The position numbers were made by a program, and so were the translations under genes. DNA of 64,000 nt, taken from Clostridiales bacterium 1_7_47FAA (lineage in GTDB: Bacteria > Bacillota > Clostridia > Lachnospirales > Lachnospiraceae). Under the pieces are notes generated by a model. That model saw only the letters and a program-made list of their open reading frames with translations. It was not told the origin of the DNA and searched no databases. Positions 10,274 through 18,340 of this stretch are shown here, piece by piece (position 1 is the first letter of the stretch; every line of letters begins with the position of its first letter). The DNA lies in NCBI GenBank assembly GCA_000155435.1, contig DS990264.1, positions 68,615 through 132,614 of the forward strand. The letters are read 5' to 3'.

Positions 10274-11062
10274 ATGAATAGGTTAAGCAGTAGATTAGAA
10301 ACGTTTAGGCGGTATCGTCCACTAATGGAACAATTAGTTTTAAAGGATATTAAGCTAAAATATAGAAGAAGTTTTTTAGGATATATTTGGAGTATTTTAA
10401 ATCCATTAATGATTATGTGTATTATGGTCATTGTATTCAGTCAAATGTTTCGGTTTGATATAAAGAACTACCCCGTTTACTTGATAATTGGTTCTACTAT
10501 GTTTAATTTCATGACGGATTCTACGACTCAGGCCATGTGGTCAATTACTGGGAATGCGGCATTGTTGAAGAAGACTTATGTTCCTAAATATATATTTACG
10601 CTTTCTAAAGTGAGTAGTTGTTTTGTTAATACTTTGTTTTCATTAGGAGCAATGCTTATTGTGTTTATTGTTTGCAAAGTGAATTTTAACATTAATATGT
10701 TATGGATTCCAGCTATATTGCTCCAAATTTATATTTTTAGTGTTGGCTTGGGATTTTTTTTAGCACAAGGGACAGTTTTTTTTCGTGATATACAGCATAT
10801 TTACTCGGCTGTTACAACAGCATGGATGTATTTGACGCCTATCTTTTATCCTATTGGTCAATTACCAGAAAACATACAATGGCTTATTAAGCATCTTAAC
10901 CCAATGTATGCATATATTACCCAATTTCGGACGATTGTCTTGGATGGGACATTTCCGGATGTTAGATTGATTTTTTATGGTTTTACTGTCGCGGGCATAT
11001 CTTTAGTACTTGGGAGTATAGTTTTTCTGAGAACGCAAGATAAGTTTATTTTATATATTTAG
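10274..11062 (+). CDS. wzm: ABC-2 type polysaccharide export permease (Wzm-like)
   Basis: This is an approximately 262-residue permease with six hydrophobic segments, of the TagG/KpsM/Wzm family. It starts with the cytosolic amphipathic region RPLMEQLVLKDIKLKYRRSF, followed by LGYIWSILNPLMIMC, both typical. The ORF can start at 10268, but the SD AGGGAG (10259-10264) is better spaced for the ATG at 10274. It would form the membrane channel with the ATPase encoded 12 nt downstream and export lipid-linked glycan. In A-band D-rhamnan of Pseudomonas, export is also Wzm/Wzt dependent, which fits the GDP-D-rhamnose genes here. Confidence 0.88.
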   Translation: MNRLSSRLETFRRYRPLMEQLVLKDIKLKYRRSFLGYIWSILNPLMIMCIMVIVFSQMFRFDIKNYPVYLIIGSTMFNFMTDSTTQAMWSITGNAALLKKTYVPKYIFTLSKVSSCFVNTLFSLGAMLIVFIVCKVNFNINMLWIPAILLQIYIFSVGLGFFLAQGTVFFRDIQHIYSAVTTAWMYLTPIFYPIGQLPENIQWLIKHLNPMYAYITQFRTIVLDGTFPDVRLIFYGFTVAGISLVLGSIVFLRTQDKFILYI

Positions 11063-11074
11063 GTTGGTGGGATA

Positions 11075-13216
11075 ATGAATCAAAATAGTAGTGAAAATAT
11101 AGTGGTATCAGTGAATGATGTTACAGTTCGATTTAATATGGCATCAGAACGCATAGATAATTTAAAGGAATATTTTGTAAAAATTGTTAAAAGGGAATTA
11201 ATGTTTAAAGAATTTTTGGCGTTAAAAAATATTTCTTTTGAAGTGAATAAGGGTGAAGCTTGGGGAATAATCGGAACGAATGGTTCTGGAAAGTCCACTT
11301 TGCTGAAGGTAATATGTGGAATCTTAAAGCCATATAGAGGTAGCTTGATTGTTAATGGGACTATAGCACCGCTCATTGAACTGGGGGCTGGATTTGACGG
11401 CGATTTAACGGCGAGGGAAAATATTTATCTTAATGGCGCAGTGCTTGGACATGACAGACAGTTTATGGAGACCCATTTTGATGAAATTGTTGACTTTGCA
11501 GAGTTAAAAGATTTTTTGGATATGCCAATTAAAAATTTTTCTTCGGGCATGGCTGCAAGGCTTGGCTTTTCCATTGCCACTGTTGTGAAGCCGGATATAT
11601 TAATTTGCGATGAGGTTCTTGCAGTAGGGGATTATGCGTTCCAAAGAAAGTGCGAAAGACGCATGGCTGATATGAGAGATGCAGGAACCACTTTGTTATA
11701 TGTTTCTCATTCTATGGAATCTGTAAGAAAAATTTGTGACCATGCGCTTTGGCTGGATAAAGGTATTGTAAGAGCGAACGGAGAAATACGAACAGTTGCG
11801 AGAGCATATCTGAATAGTTTAAGTGGAGTGCCAGATGATAAAGAGAATATTGAAGGAATAGACGAATTATCAGACGATAGCTGTAAATCTCTGAGCATAT
11901 TTTGTGCGCCTGAGGCAAGGAGAAAAGGGACGGGCTTGGTTCGTTATACGAGCATTGAGTTATTAAACGATGAAGGGGTTTCGAGTGCATGCTTTGAAAC
12001 GGGAGATAAGATTACAATCCGTTTTCAATATGTAAGCAAAGTTATGAATTCTCCGTTGAGTTTTGCTTTTGGAATTGTATCAAAGGATCACATTCCTATA
12101 TATCGTACTTCCACAAGCCTGGAATATGGTAAGATGGTTTTAACGGCTTGTTCGGGTATGCTGACCTGTACATTAGAGTCAAATAAGCTATTGGACGGAC
12201 AGTATTATTTGGAAGCGCGTATATGGGGAGAGAATGAGGTTCTACATGATAGTATTGCTGATTTTATACTGCTTGATATAAAGACCCGCCCGATAAAGGA
12301 GCGTGGCTTTTTGCATATGGATCATACATGGAATATGTATCCCAATGCCACTTTCTTTGAAACAGAAATAAGAAATGGATTTGAAGTTTCTGAAATGAGA
12401 AAGCGTGTCTGGGCAATTGAGTTAGATATGGCGAATCGTTTGATAACTGCATGCAGAGAAAATGATTTAAGAATTTTTGCAGATGCAGGAACTATGTTGG
12501 GGGCAGTTAGGCATAAGGGATTTATTCCATGGGATGATGATATGGATTTTGCTATGTTTCGGGAAGATTATGATAAGCTGTGCACAATTGCTCCCAGGTA
12601 TTTCCAAACTCCTTATTTTTTTCAGAATGTATATACAGATAAAAAATATATACATGGTCACGCGCAGATAAGAAATAGTTTTACAACGGGTATATTGGTA
12701 GGTGAAGAAGATAAGGAGTTTAATCAGGGTATCTTCATTGATTTATTTGTATTAGAAAGCGTATCAAGTGATAAAGAACAGCTTGAGCGTCAAAGATATG
12801 AATGCGAAGTGATAAAGGAGTGCATTTATGCGCTAGAGCAGGGAGAAGAGTATAACTGGCCGGAAAAATTTGAAGTTCCAGAGGATTTAATGGAGAACCT
12901 CACTGTAAAAAGGTGTTGGAATTATATTGATAATATGTTTCGTGAGGTGCCATTGAACTCGACGAATCAGGTTGCCCCTCTAAATTTTTTATTTGATACA
13001 GAGAAGCGGATTCGAGATAAACATATTTATGACAAGACAATTATGATGGATTTTGAATATGTGCAGTTACCTGTGCCAGCTGGGTATCATCAGTATTTGT
13101 CGAATCGTTATGGTGATTATATGGTACCACAGAATATACCGAACACTCATGGTGGAGTTATTTTTGATGTGGAGATACCGTATGATGAGTATTTAAAAAA
13201 AATACATTCAAAATAA
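11075..13216 (+). CDS. wzt: Wzt-like export ATPase fused to glycan-binding and LicD phosphotransferase domains
   Basis: This 713-residue protein has three parts. Residues 1-250 are an ABC ATPase: Walker A GTNGSGKST at 67-75, signature SSGMAARLG near 156, Walker B LICDEV near 176-180, H-loop YVSHSM near 209. Residues about 285-400 look like the beta-sandwich Wzt C-terminal glycan-recognition domain (ETGDKITIRFQY, LLDGQYYLEARIWG). Residues 440-713 are a LicD/FKTN-type nucleotidyl/phospho-transferase, with DAGTMLGAVRHKGFIPWDDD at 467-486 and GIFIDLFVLES later. LicD proteins move phosphocholine or polyol phosphate from a CDP-activated donor onto glycans. A CDP-glycerol-type synthase is encoded at 16614, so the fusion may couple end or side-chain decoration to export. 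All three domains are in one uninterrupted frame. Confidence 0.88.
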   Translation: MNQNSSENIVVSVNDVTVRFNMASERIDNLKEYFVKIVKRELMFKEFLALKNISFEVNKGEAWGIIGTNGSGKSTLLKVICGILKPYRGSLIVNGTIAPLIELGAGFDGDLTARENIYLNGAVLGHDRQFMETHFDEIVDFAELKDFLDMPIKNFSSGMAARLGFSIATVVKPDILICDEVLAVGDYAFQRKCERRMADMRDAGTTLLYVSHSMESVRKICDHALWLDKGIVRANGEIRTVARAYLNSLSGVPDDKENIEGIDELSDDSCKSLSIFCAPEARRKGTGLVRYTSIELLNDEGVSSACFETGDKITIRFQYVSKVMNSPLSFAFGIVSKDHIPIYRTSTSLEYGKMVLTACSGMLTCTLESNKLLDGQYYLEARIWGENEVLHDSIADFILLDIKTRPIKERGFLHMDHTWNMYPNATFFETEIRNGFEVSEMRKRVWAIELDMANRLITACRENDLRIFADAGTMLGAVRHKGFIPWDDDMDFAMFREDYDKLCTIAPRYFQTPYFFQNVYTDKKYIHGHAQIRNSFTTGILVGEEDKEFNQGIFIDLFVLESVSSDKEQLERQRYECEVIKECIYALEQGEEYNWPEKFEVPEDLMENLTVKRCWNYIDNMFREVPLNSTNQVAPLNFLFDTEKRIRDKHIYDKTIMMDFEYVQLPVPAGYHQYLSNRYGDYMVPQNIPNTHGGVIFDVEIPYDEYLKKIHSK

Positions 13217-13248
13217 ACTAATGATATACAAAGAGAGGTAAACGAATT

Positions 13249-15603
13249 ATGCCGTTAATATCAGTTATTATGCCAACGTATAAGGTGGAAGAATATTTAC
13301 CACAATGTTTGGAGAGTGTGATGAATCAGGATTTTCAGGATATAGAAATTATTCCTGTGGATGATGGATCCCCGGATTCATGTGGTGCTATTATTGATAA
13401 CTATGCAAGTCAGGATGAGAGAATCCACCCGATTCATCAGAAAAATGGAGGGTATGGGAAAGCTGTCAATGCTGGAATGGCAAAAGCTTCTGGAAAGTAT
13501 ATTGCTATTGTTGAGACAGATGACTATATTGAACCAGATATGTTATCGTCATTGTATCGGGTAGCAGAAAAGTATCAGGCATCAGTTGTAAAGGCAGGAT
13601 TTAGAAAACTGTATTCAGATGGAGGAGAATGTATTGTGCGTCCCCCATTTCTGTTTTATGAATCAGAAATTAAAGTTGAACCACAATATAGCAACGATTT
13701 GATGGTTATGGAATCATCCATATGGGCAGCATTGTATAAGAGAGATTTTTTAGAACAGTACAATATTCGAGTGTTAGAATCCTCCGGAGCAGCATATCAG
13801 GATGTTGTATTTAAGTTTATGGTATATTCAATGGCAGATTCAATTATATGTATTGATAAGCCGGTTTATAATTATCGAGTAATGACAGCTAACTCATCTA
13901 GTAAATCAGCAAAAAATTGGGATGTTCAATTCAAAAATTACGAAGTGATTAAGCAGTGGCTTGTGAAAAACGAAAAATTCGATTCTTTTAGGGATGCGTT
14001 TTATTTGCACGCATATTTTGATTTTATATTTCATTCTAATAGGCTTTCAACGGAGTCCCAAGAGCAGTTTATCGAGCGCGCAAGGGAATTTTATAGTGAA
14101 GGAAAAAGAAATGGCGTTGGAGCTGAAAATGCAAGATTTTCAGATAGTACGGTTAGGCAATATTATTGGGATGTGGTCTATCCCTTTTTAATGTGTTTGG
14201 ATAAAACAAGAATGGATAGAGAGAAAAAGTCAGGTGTTACAGATGCTCAATACTGGAGAAATGTTGCTAAAAATTCGTTACGTTATGTTTATCATACAAA
14301 AGTGGGTATCCGGATATGGGATAAAATTAATAGTTTTATTCATCGTCCTTTTATCTGGAACAAAATTAATGAAGGCGGATACAGCTCTTACTCTTCGAAT
14401 CAGTTGCAAAGCTTAGATTTTGATAACGGTATATTTGAATTGGATCCGATTGGCGATGAGAAGATAGCATTAGTCGTATTGCCGTGGTACCTACCAAATG
14501 CAGTTATTCATAATATGGAACAAATAGCCATTACTATGAAAAAAAAGGGATATAAATCACACTTGTTCATATATTGGAATCAATATGCCCCACATAATGT
14601 TAATAGAAATGTGTGGGACCGTGTTTTTTTTCAACATACGAGCAATCCTTATTTTTCGCATTCAAATTATTCCGAAAAACGAATGGATGCGGATCATATT
14701 GATGATTGGGTTGATGCGGACTTTTTACAGTCTATAGTTAGACTAAATGAGCACTATAAATACTCTGCTTGTATGGTTAATTATTTATTTTATACGAAAG
14801 CCTTTGAAGTACTTTCTCCTTCGGTTAAGAAGATTTTATGCACGAATGATAAATTTGCCAATCATAATAAATCGTTACATAGTGCAGGCTATCCAGAGTG
14901 GAGTTTCTGGTTTGGGGTAGGTACTGAAGAAGAGGAAGCCAAAGCTTTGCGCAGGGCAGATGTTGTTCTTGCGATACAAGAAGATGATTGCAAGTACTTT
15001 AGAAGCATTGTTAATAATGAGGTGAAAATTATTACATTTCCATTCATACCAGATAAGCACCAAATAAAATTTAAAGGTGTTGAAGACAAAGACATGATGA
15101 CAGTAGGGTATATCGCTTCATCGAATCCTCCGAATTATTTTTCAATTAGAAAGATTATCTCTGAACTAAAAGAAAGCCATAATATACATTTATATATTGC
15201 AGGAAATATCTGCGATATGTTAAAAGAGGAGGACACCTCTAGTTCAGTTACAGTACTTGGAAGGATATCTTCTTTAGAAGAATTCTACTCATCTTATGAT
15301 TTATATCTGAATCCAGATACGTTTTATTCAGGATTAAAGTGTAAAACATTGGAGGCTTTGTCATATGGTGTTGGAATTGTGTGCACAAAGGTTGCAAGTA
15401 CTGGAATCGGTTTAGTTCAGGAGTACCATGCATTAGATACTGAAAAGGATTGTGCTCAATATTTAATTAATCTGTCTACCAAAGCATATGAAGAACGTGT
15501 GAATATAGTGTGCTCAATGAGACAAGAAAGTTGTGAAAAATATGATGAGTTCTGTGAAAAATATCAGATTGATGAATTGACAGAGGAGATGCTTGGTATT
15601 TGA
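13249..15603 (+). CDS. Bifunctional glycosyltransferase (GT-A family 2 plus GT-B)
   Basis: This 784-residue protein has two catalytic modules. The N-terminal family 2 domain starts at PLISVIMPTYKVEEYLPQCL and contains VDDGSPDSCG, NGGYGKAVNAGMAKASGKY and ETDDYI (Asp91-92). A linker spans about 230-400. A GT-B-like domain (about 403-784) begins at KIALVVLPWYLPNAV and ends with a donor-binding region: VTVLGRISSLEEFYSSYDLY, LNPDTFYSGLKCKTLEAL, SYGVGIVCTKVAST. Two-headed transferases commonly build a repeat unit or a primer-adaptor segment. It follows the Wzt-LicD gene by 32 nt with AGAGAGGT as ribosome site. Substrates are unknown. Confidence 0.82.
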   Translation: MPLISVIMPTYKVEEYLPQCLESVMNQDFQDIEIIPVDDGSPDSCGAIIDNYASQDERIHPIHQKNGGYGKAVNAGMAKASGKYIAIVETDDYIEPDMLSSLYRVAEKYQASVVKAGFRKLYSDGGECIVRPPFLFYESEIKVEPQYSNDLMVMESSIWAALYKRDFLEQYNIRVLESSGAAYQDVVFKFMVYSMADSIICIDKPVYNYRVMTANSSSKSAKNWDVQFKNYEVIKQWLVKNEKFDSFRDAFYLHAYFDFIFHSNRLSTESQEQFIERAREFYSEGKRNGVGAENARFSDSTVRQYYWDVVYPFLMCLDKTRMDREKKSGVTDAQYWRNVAKNSLRYVYHTKVGIRIWDKINSFIHRPFIWNKINEGGYSSYSSNQLQSLDFDNGIFELDPIGDEKIALVVLPWYLPNAVIHNMEQIAITMKKKGYKSHLFIYWNQYAPHNVNRNVWDRVFFQHTSNPYFSHSNYSEKRMDADHIDDWVDADFLQSIVRLNEHYKYSACMVNYLFYTKAFEVLSPSVKKILCTNDKFANHNKSLHSAGYPEWSFWFGVGTEEEEAKALRRADVVLAIQEDDCKYFRSIVNNEVKIITFPFIPDKHQIKFKGVEDKDMMTVGYIASSNPPNYFSIRKIISELKESHNIHLYIAGNICDMLKEEDTSSSVTVLGRISSLEEFYSSYDLYLNPDTFYSGLKCKTLEALSYGVGIVCTKVASTGIGLVQEYHALDTEKDCAQYLINLSTKAYEERVNIVCSMRQESCEKYDEFCEKYQIDELTEEMLGI

Positions 15604-15724
15604 TTTTAGGTCCATTTCTTACAATGGTAATTATGTATAGCGTGTAATTTCCCTGTATACATTTAATTATAGCCTAGCCGTTAAAGTTTCATGAACCGCC
15701 AAAAAACAAGAATTGGTAAAGACG

Positions 15725-16594
15725 ATGATAAAAATAAAAAGAAGCCTGTTAAGGTTGTGTTTTTTGATTGTTTCTATAGGGGGTATTTGCTTGCTTGTAT
15801 TTTACAATATTTGCAGGAAGGATAGTAGCGTAGTGTCAAGCGAATTGTTAAAGTATCATATTATTGCGCATAACATGGGGGGAGAGGTGGATTCGAAAGA
15901 AGGATTTGAAAATGCATATACTAGGGGGACACGTCTATTTGATGCGGATCTTCGATTTTCGAAAGATGGCGAATTGATTTTGTGTCATGAATGGGATGGA
16001 TTAATAGGGTATTTTTCATTTAGCAAAGAAGATATCTATTATAATGATTTAAAAGTTGGTCAAGTTGAGCGTTCTTTGCTACCAAGCAAAGAAGAGTATT
16101 GCCAAACAAAAATCGATAATAAGTATACAATGATTTCATTTGCTGATGTAGTCGAATATATGAAAGAATGGGGAGATATATACATAGTTTGTGATGCAAA
16201 AGAAGATGTTGAAGAAACATATTCGACTATTTGTAAAACTGCAGATTATAGTCCAGATGTTTTAAATCGGATTGTAGTGTCTTTATATCGGGAAGAGGAT
16301 TTCGATATTGTTAAAAGCATATACCCGTTTAAACATTTTGCTATTAGGCAGTATGAAAATCTTCCACGTAGTGCCGATGAAATTATAAATATATGTAAAG
16401 AAAAGCAGATAAATATTGTTAATGTAGGCACTGCTTATTGCGATAGAGATACAATAAAGGCATATAAAAAAAATGGATTATTTGTTTATGCGGCAGTTGT
16501 GAATGATATTTCGTATTTTGATATGTTGAGAGAAAACGGAGTTCATGGTATTGTGTCAGACTTTATTTATGAGGACATGATGGATGCAAAGTAA
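15725..16594 (+). CDS. Membrane-anchored GDPD-like (PI-PLC fold) protein
   Basis: The protein has about 289 residues from the ATG at 15725 (a TTG at 15713 is possible). One N-terminal membrane segment, LCFLIVSIGGICLLVFYNIC, suggests an extracellular domain. The rest resembles glycerophosphodiester phosphodiesterase: IIAHNMGG (His near 49), KEGFENAYTRGTRLFDADLR, FSKDGELILCHEWDG and the C-terminal FVYAAVVNDI and GIVSDFIYED. Usual family motifs are HRG..., PENT, ExD and a second His; here the Arg after the first His is Asn and the ExD Glu is Asp. Activity may therefore be altered. Its position directly before a CDP-glycerol-type synthase suggests a role in glycerol phosphate release, trimming or recycling on the polymer. 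That role is inferred. Confidence 0.7.
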   Translation: MIKIKRSLLRLCFLIVSIGGICLLVFYNICRKDSSVVSSELLKYHIIAHNMGGEVDSKEGFENAYTRGTRLFDADLRFSKDGELILCHEWDGLIGYFSFSKEDIYYNDLKVGQVERSLLPSKEEYCQTKIDNKYTMISFADVVEYMKEWGDIYIVCDAKEDVEETYSTICKTADYSPDVLNRIVVSLYREEDFDIVKSIYPFKHFAIRQYENLPRSADEIINICKEKQINIVNVGTAYCDRDTIKAYKKNGLFVYAAVVNDISYFDMLRENGVHGIVSDFIYEDMMDAK

Positions 16595-16613
16595 TGGGGG
16601 AGAGGATTCATGT

Positions 16614-17036
16614 ATGCTTAAATATAAAGTGGGTTATACAACGGGGACATTTGATTTGTTTCATGTTGGACATTTGAATCTTCTCGAAAGAGCAAAACAA
16701 CAATGCGAATACCTTGTGGTAGGGGTAAGTACCGATGCGCTAGTTACGCAATATAAAGGAAGAGCCCCAATTATTCCATTCGAGGACAGGATAAGAATCA
16801 TAGCAGCCTTGAAATGTGTCAATGAAGTGATAGCTCAGGAAAGTATGGATAAAATTATTGCATGGAATAAAATTCATTTTAATGTGTTGTTTCATGGTGA
16901 TGACTGGAAAAACACACCACTATATAATGAAACTGAAAGGCAATTACAACAGAAAGGGGTAGACTGTATATATTTTCCTTACACGAAATCTATATCTAGT
17001 AGAGATATAAGAGAAAGAATAGAAAAGAAATGTTAA
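16614..17036 (+). CDS. Cytidylyltransferase, CDP-glycerol synthase-like (TagD family)
   Basis: This enzyme of about 140 residues would activate a polyol phosphate with CTP. VGYTTGTFDLFHVGHLNLL carries the HxGH nucleotide-binding motif, followed by GVSTDALV, PFEDRIRIIAALKCVNEV, HGDDWK and SISSRDIRERI, closely paralleling glycerol-3-phosphate cytidylyltransferase TagD/TarD (RTEGIS..T region). The ORF is open from 16584, but the SD GGGGGAGAGG (16594-16603) precedes the ATG at 16614 by about 10 nt and matches the family N-terminus. CDP-glycerol is the likely product; phosphocholine or phosphoethanolamine cannot be fully excluded. The LicD domain of the Wzt fusion is the most obvious consumer, because no TagB/TagF-like polymerase is present. 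Confidence 0.75.
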   Translation: MLKYKVGYTTGTFDLFHVGHLNLLERAKQQCEYLVVGVSTDALVTQYKGRAPIIPFEDRIRIIAALKCVNEVIAQESMDKIIAWNKIHFNVLFHGDDWKNTPLYNETERQLQQKGVDCIYFPYTKSISSRDIRERIEKKC

Positions 17037-17082
17037 ATTAGAAACTATGGGGGTGCTGTGGAACAGTTAGGAGCAAATGAAT

Positions 17083-18315
17083 ATGAAACTTTATTATATT
17101 CCAGTAATATTTTTTTATCTTTTCACATTTTTAAAACAGTTTTATATTTTACCTTCTGGATCGATAGGAATTGGTGACATGTTCCTTGCGGCATCAGGCC
17201 TGTTCTTATTAATTCGGATTATTTGCGATAGAAAAAAATTTTTTTATAAAATTGACATTCCATGGTATGTATTTTTAATTGTTGTATGCATAATTAATGG
17301 ATACTATTACTGTTATAACTCAAATGGACAGTTCCTTCTGTTTACTCTTTACTGGCTGTATATAACTATGGCAATATGGGTATTCCGTACATTGGCTTCA
17401 GAAAAGTTTTTAAGTGGACTTGGTGTTGTTTGTCAGATTAATCTTCTGGTTCAGACAAGCGTTTATTTTGGGGGCAAGGGACGCTATTTTCATGAAAACT
17501 GGGGTGGCTCCAGATTTATGGGTACATTTAACGATCCCAATCAATTTGCATTTTTTATTTTCACAATGTTATTGATTTTGGTTTTAATATATCTGAGAAG
17601 TCAACAAAAAAAATATATCTGGCTATTTTGGGCGGACGCGATTTTCTTAATTGGAGTTTCCAAATCAACAGGGGTGTTTACAGGGGTCTTGACATTGATA
17701 GTACTCTCTGTGGGACGCCTGATTTGGAAAAATTATAAGAAATCAAAGCATAAAACGGCTTGGAATATAAGTTTACTTTTAGGGGCTGCTTGTATTGCGA
17801 TGGCGTTATATTATATATGGCCTAAAGCAAACTTTGATATTTCTTCAACAGATTATACATTACTTTCTAGGATTCAGCAAAAGATATGGAAGTTTTCTCA
17901 CGGGAATTTGGCGGATTTGTTATATGATCGGAGCGCTGAACGGTTGATTCTCCATCCTAAGTATTTATTGTATGGAGCTGGTGAGGGAATGTTTGAGCGT
18001 TTCCTTCCGGGTGATTATGTTAATCAAATTACACCAGGAGTCTTTGATGTTGTACGTGTCAATGAAATTCATTCCAGTCTATTTTCGGTGTGGTTTTCAT
18101 ATGGCATAATCCCTCTTTTGATGCTTCTTTACTGGGGAGGGAAAAATATTAGATTTTGTGATAAGTGGCAGCTAATAATAGTTATGGCTTTAATAGTAGA
18201 GAGTTTTTCGCTAATGAATTGCAGGCAGCCATTCTTTTGGTTTATCATAATATTTGCTAGCTGTTACAAAAAGATGGGGCAGGAAATACAGAACAAAATT
18301 GGTGCTTTTTATTAA
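17083..18315 (+). CDS. Second O-antigen ligase / polymerase-like membrane protein
   Basis: This is a polytopic protein of about 410 residues with about ten hydrophobic segments and the signature SRFMGTFNDPNQFAFFIFTM near residue 148, common in Wzy/WaaL-like proteins, plus a large loop at about 255-335 with AERLILHPKYLLYGAGEGMF and VNEIHSSLFSVWFSYG. It is not an obvious paralogue of the protein encoded at 3233. The SD TAGGAG (17068-17073) is better spaced for the ATG at 17083 than for that at 17077. Its 3' end overlaps an open upstream extension of the mutase gene, but the real mutase start lies 25 nt downstream. It may be the polymerase or the ligase of the locus. Confidence 0.72.
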   Translation: MKLYYIPVIFFYLFTFLKQFYILPSGSIGIGDMFLAASGLFLLIRIICDRKKFFYKIDIPWYVFLIVVCIINGYYYCYNSNGQFLLFTLYWLYITMAIWVFRTLASEKFLSGLGVVCQINLLVQTSVYFGGKGRYFHENWGGSRFMGTFNDPNQFAFFIFTMLLILVLIYLRSQQKKYIWLFWADAIFLIGVSKSTGVFTGVLTLIVLSVGRLIWKNYKKSKHKTAWNISLLLGAACIAMALYYIWPKANFDISSTDYTLLSRIQQKIWKFSHGNLADLLYDRSAERLILHPKYLLYGAGEGMFERFLPGDYVNQITPGVFDVVRVNEIHSSLFSVWFSYGIIPLLMLLYWGGKNIRFCDKWQLIIVMALIVESFSLMNCRQPFFWFIIIFASCYKKMGQEIQNKIGAFY

Positions 18316-18340
18316 ACTAATTGTAAGAGGAGGAAACGAT

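Noticed and set aside
18254-18340. 29-codon extension of UDP-galactopyranose mutase
   Set aside because: It overlaps the upstream membrane-protein gene and lies before a perfect AGAGGAGG site for the ATG at 18341.
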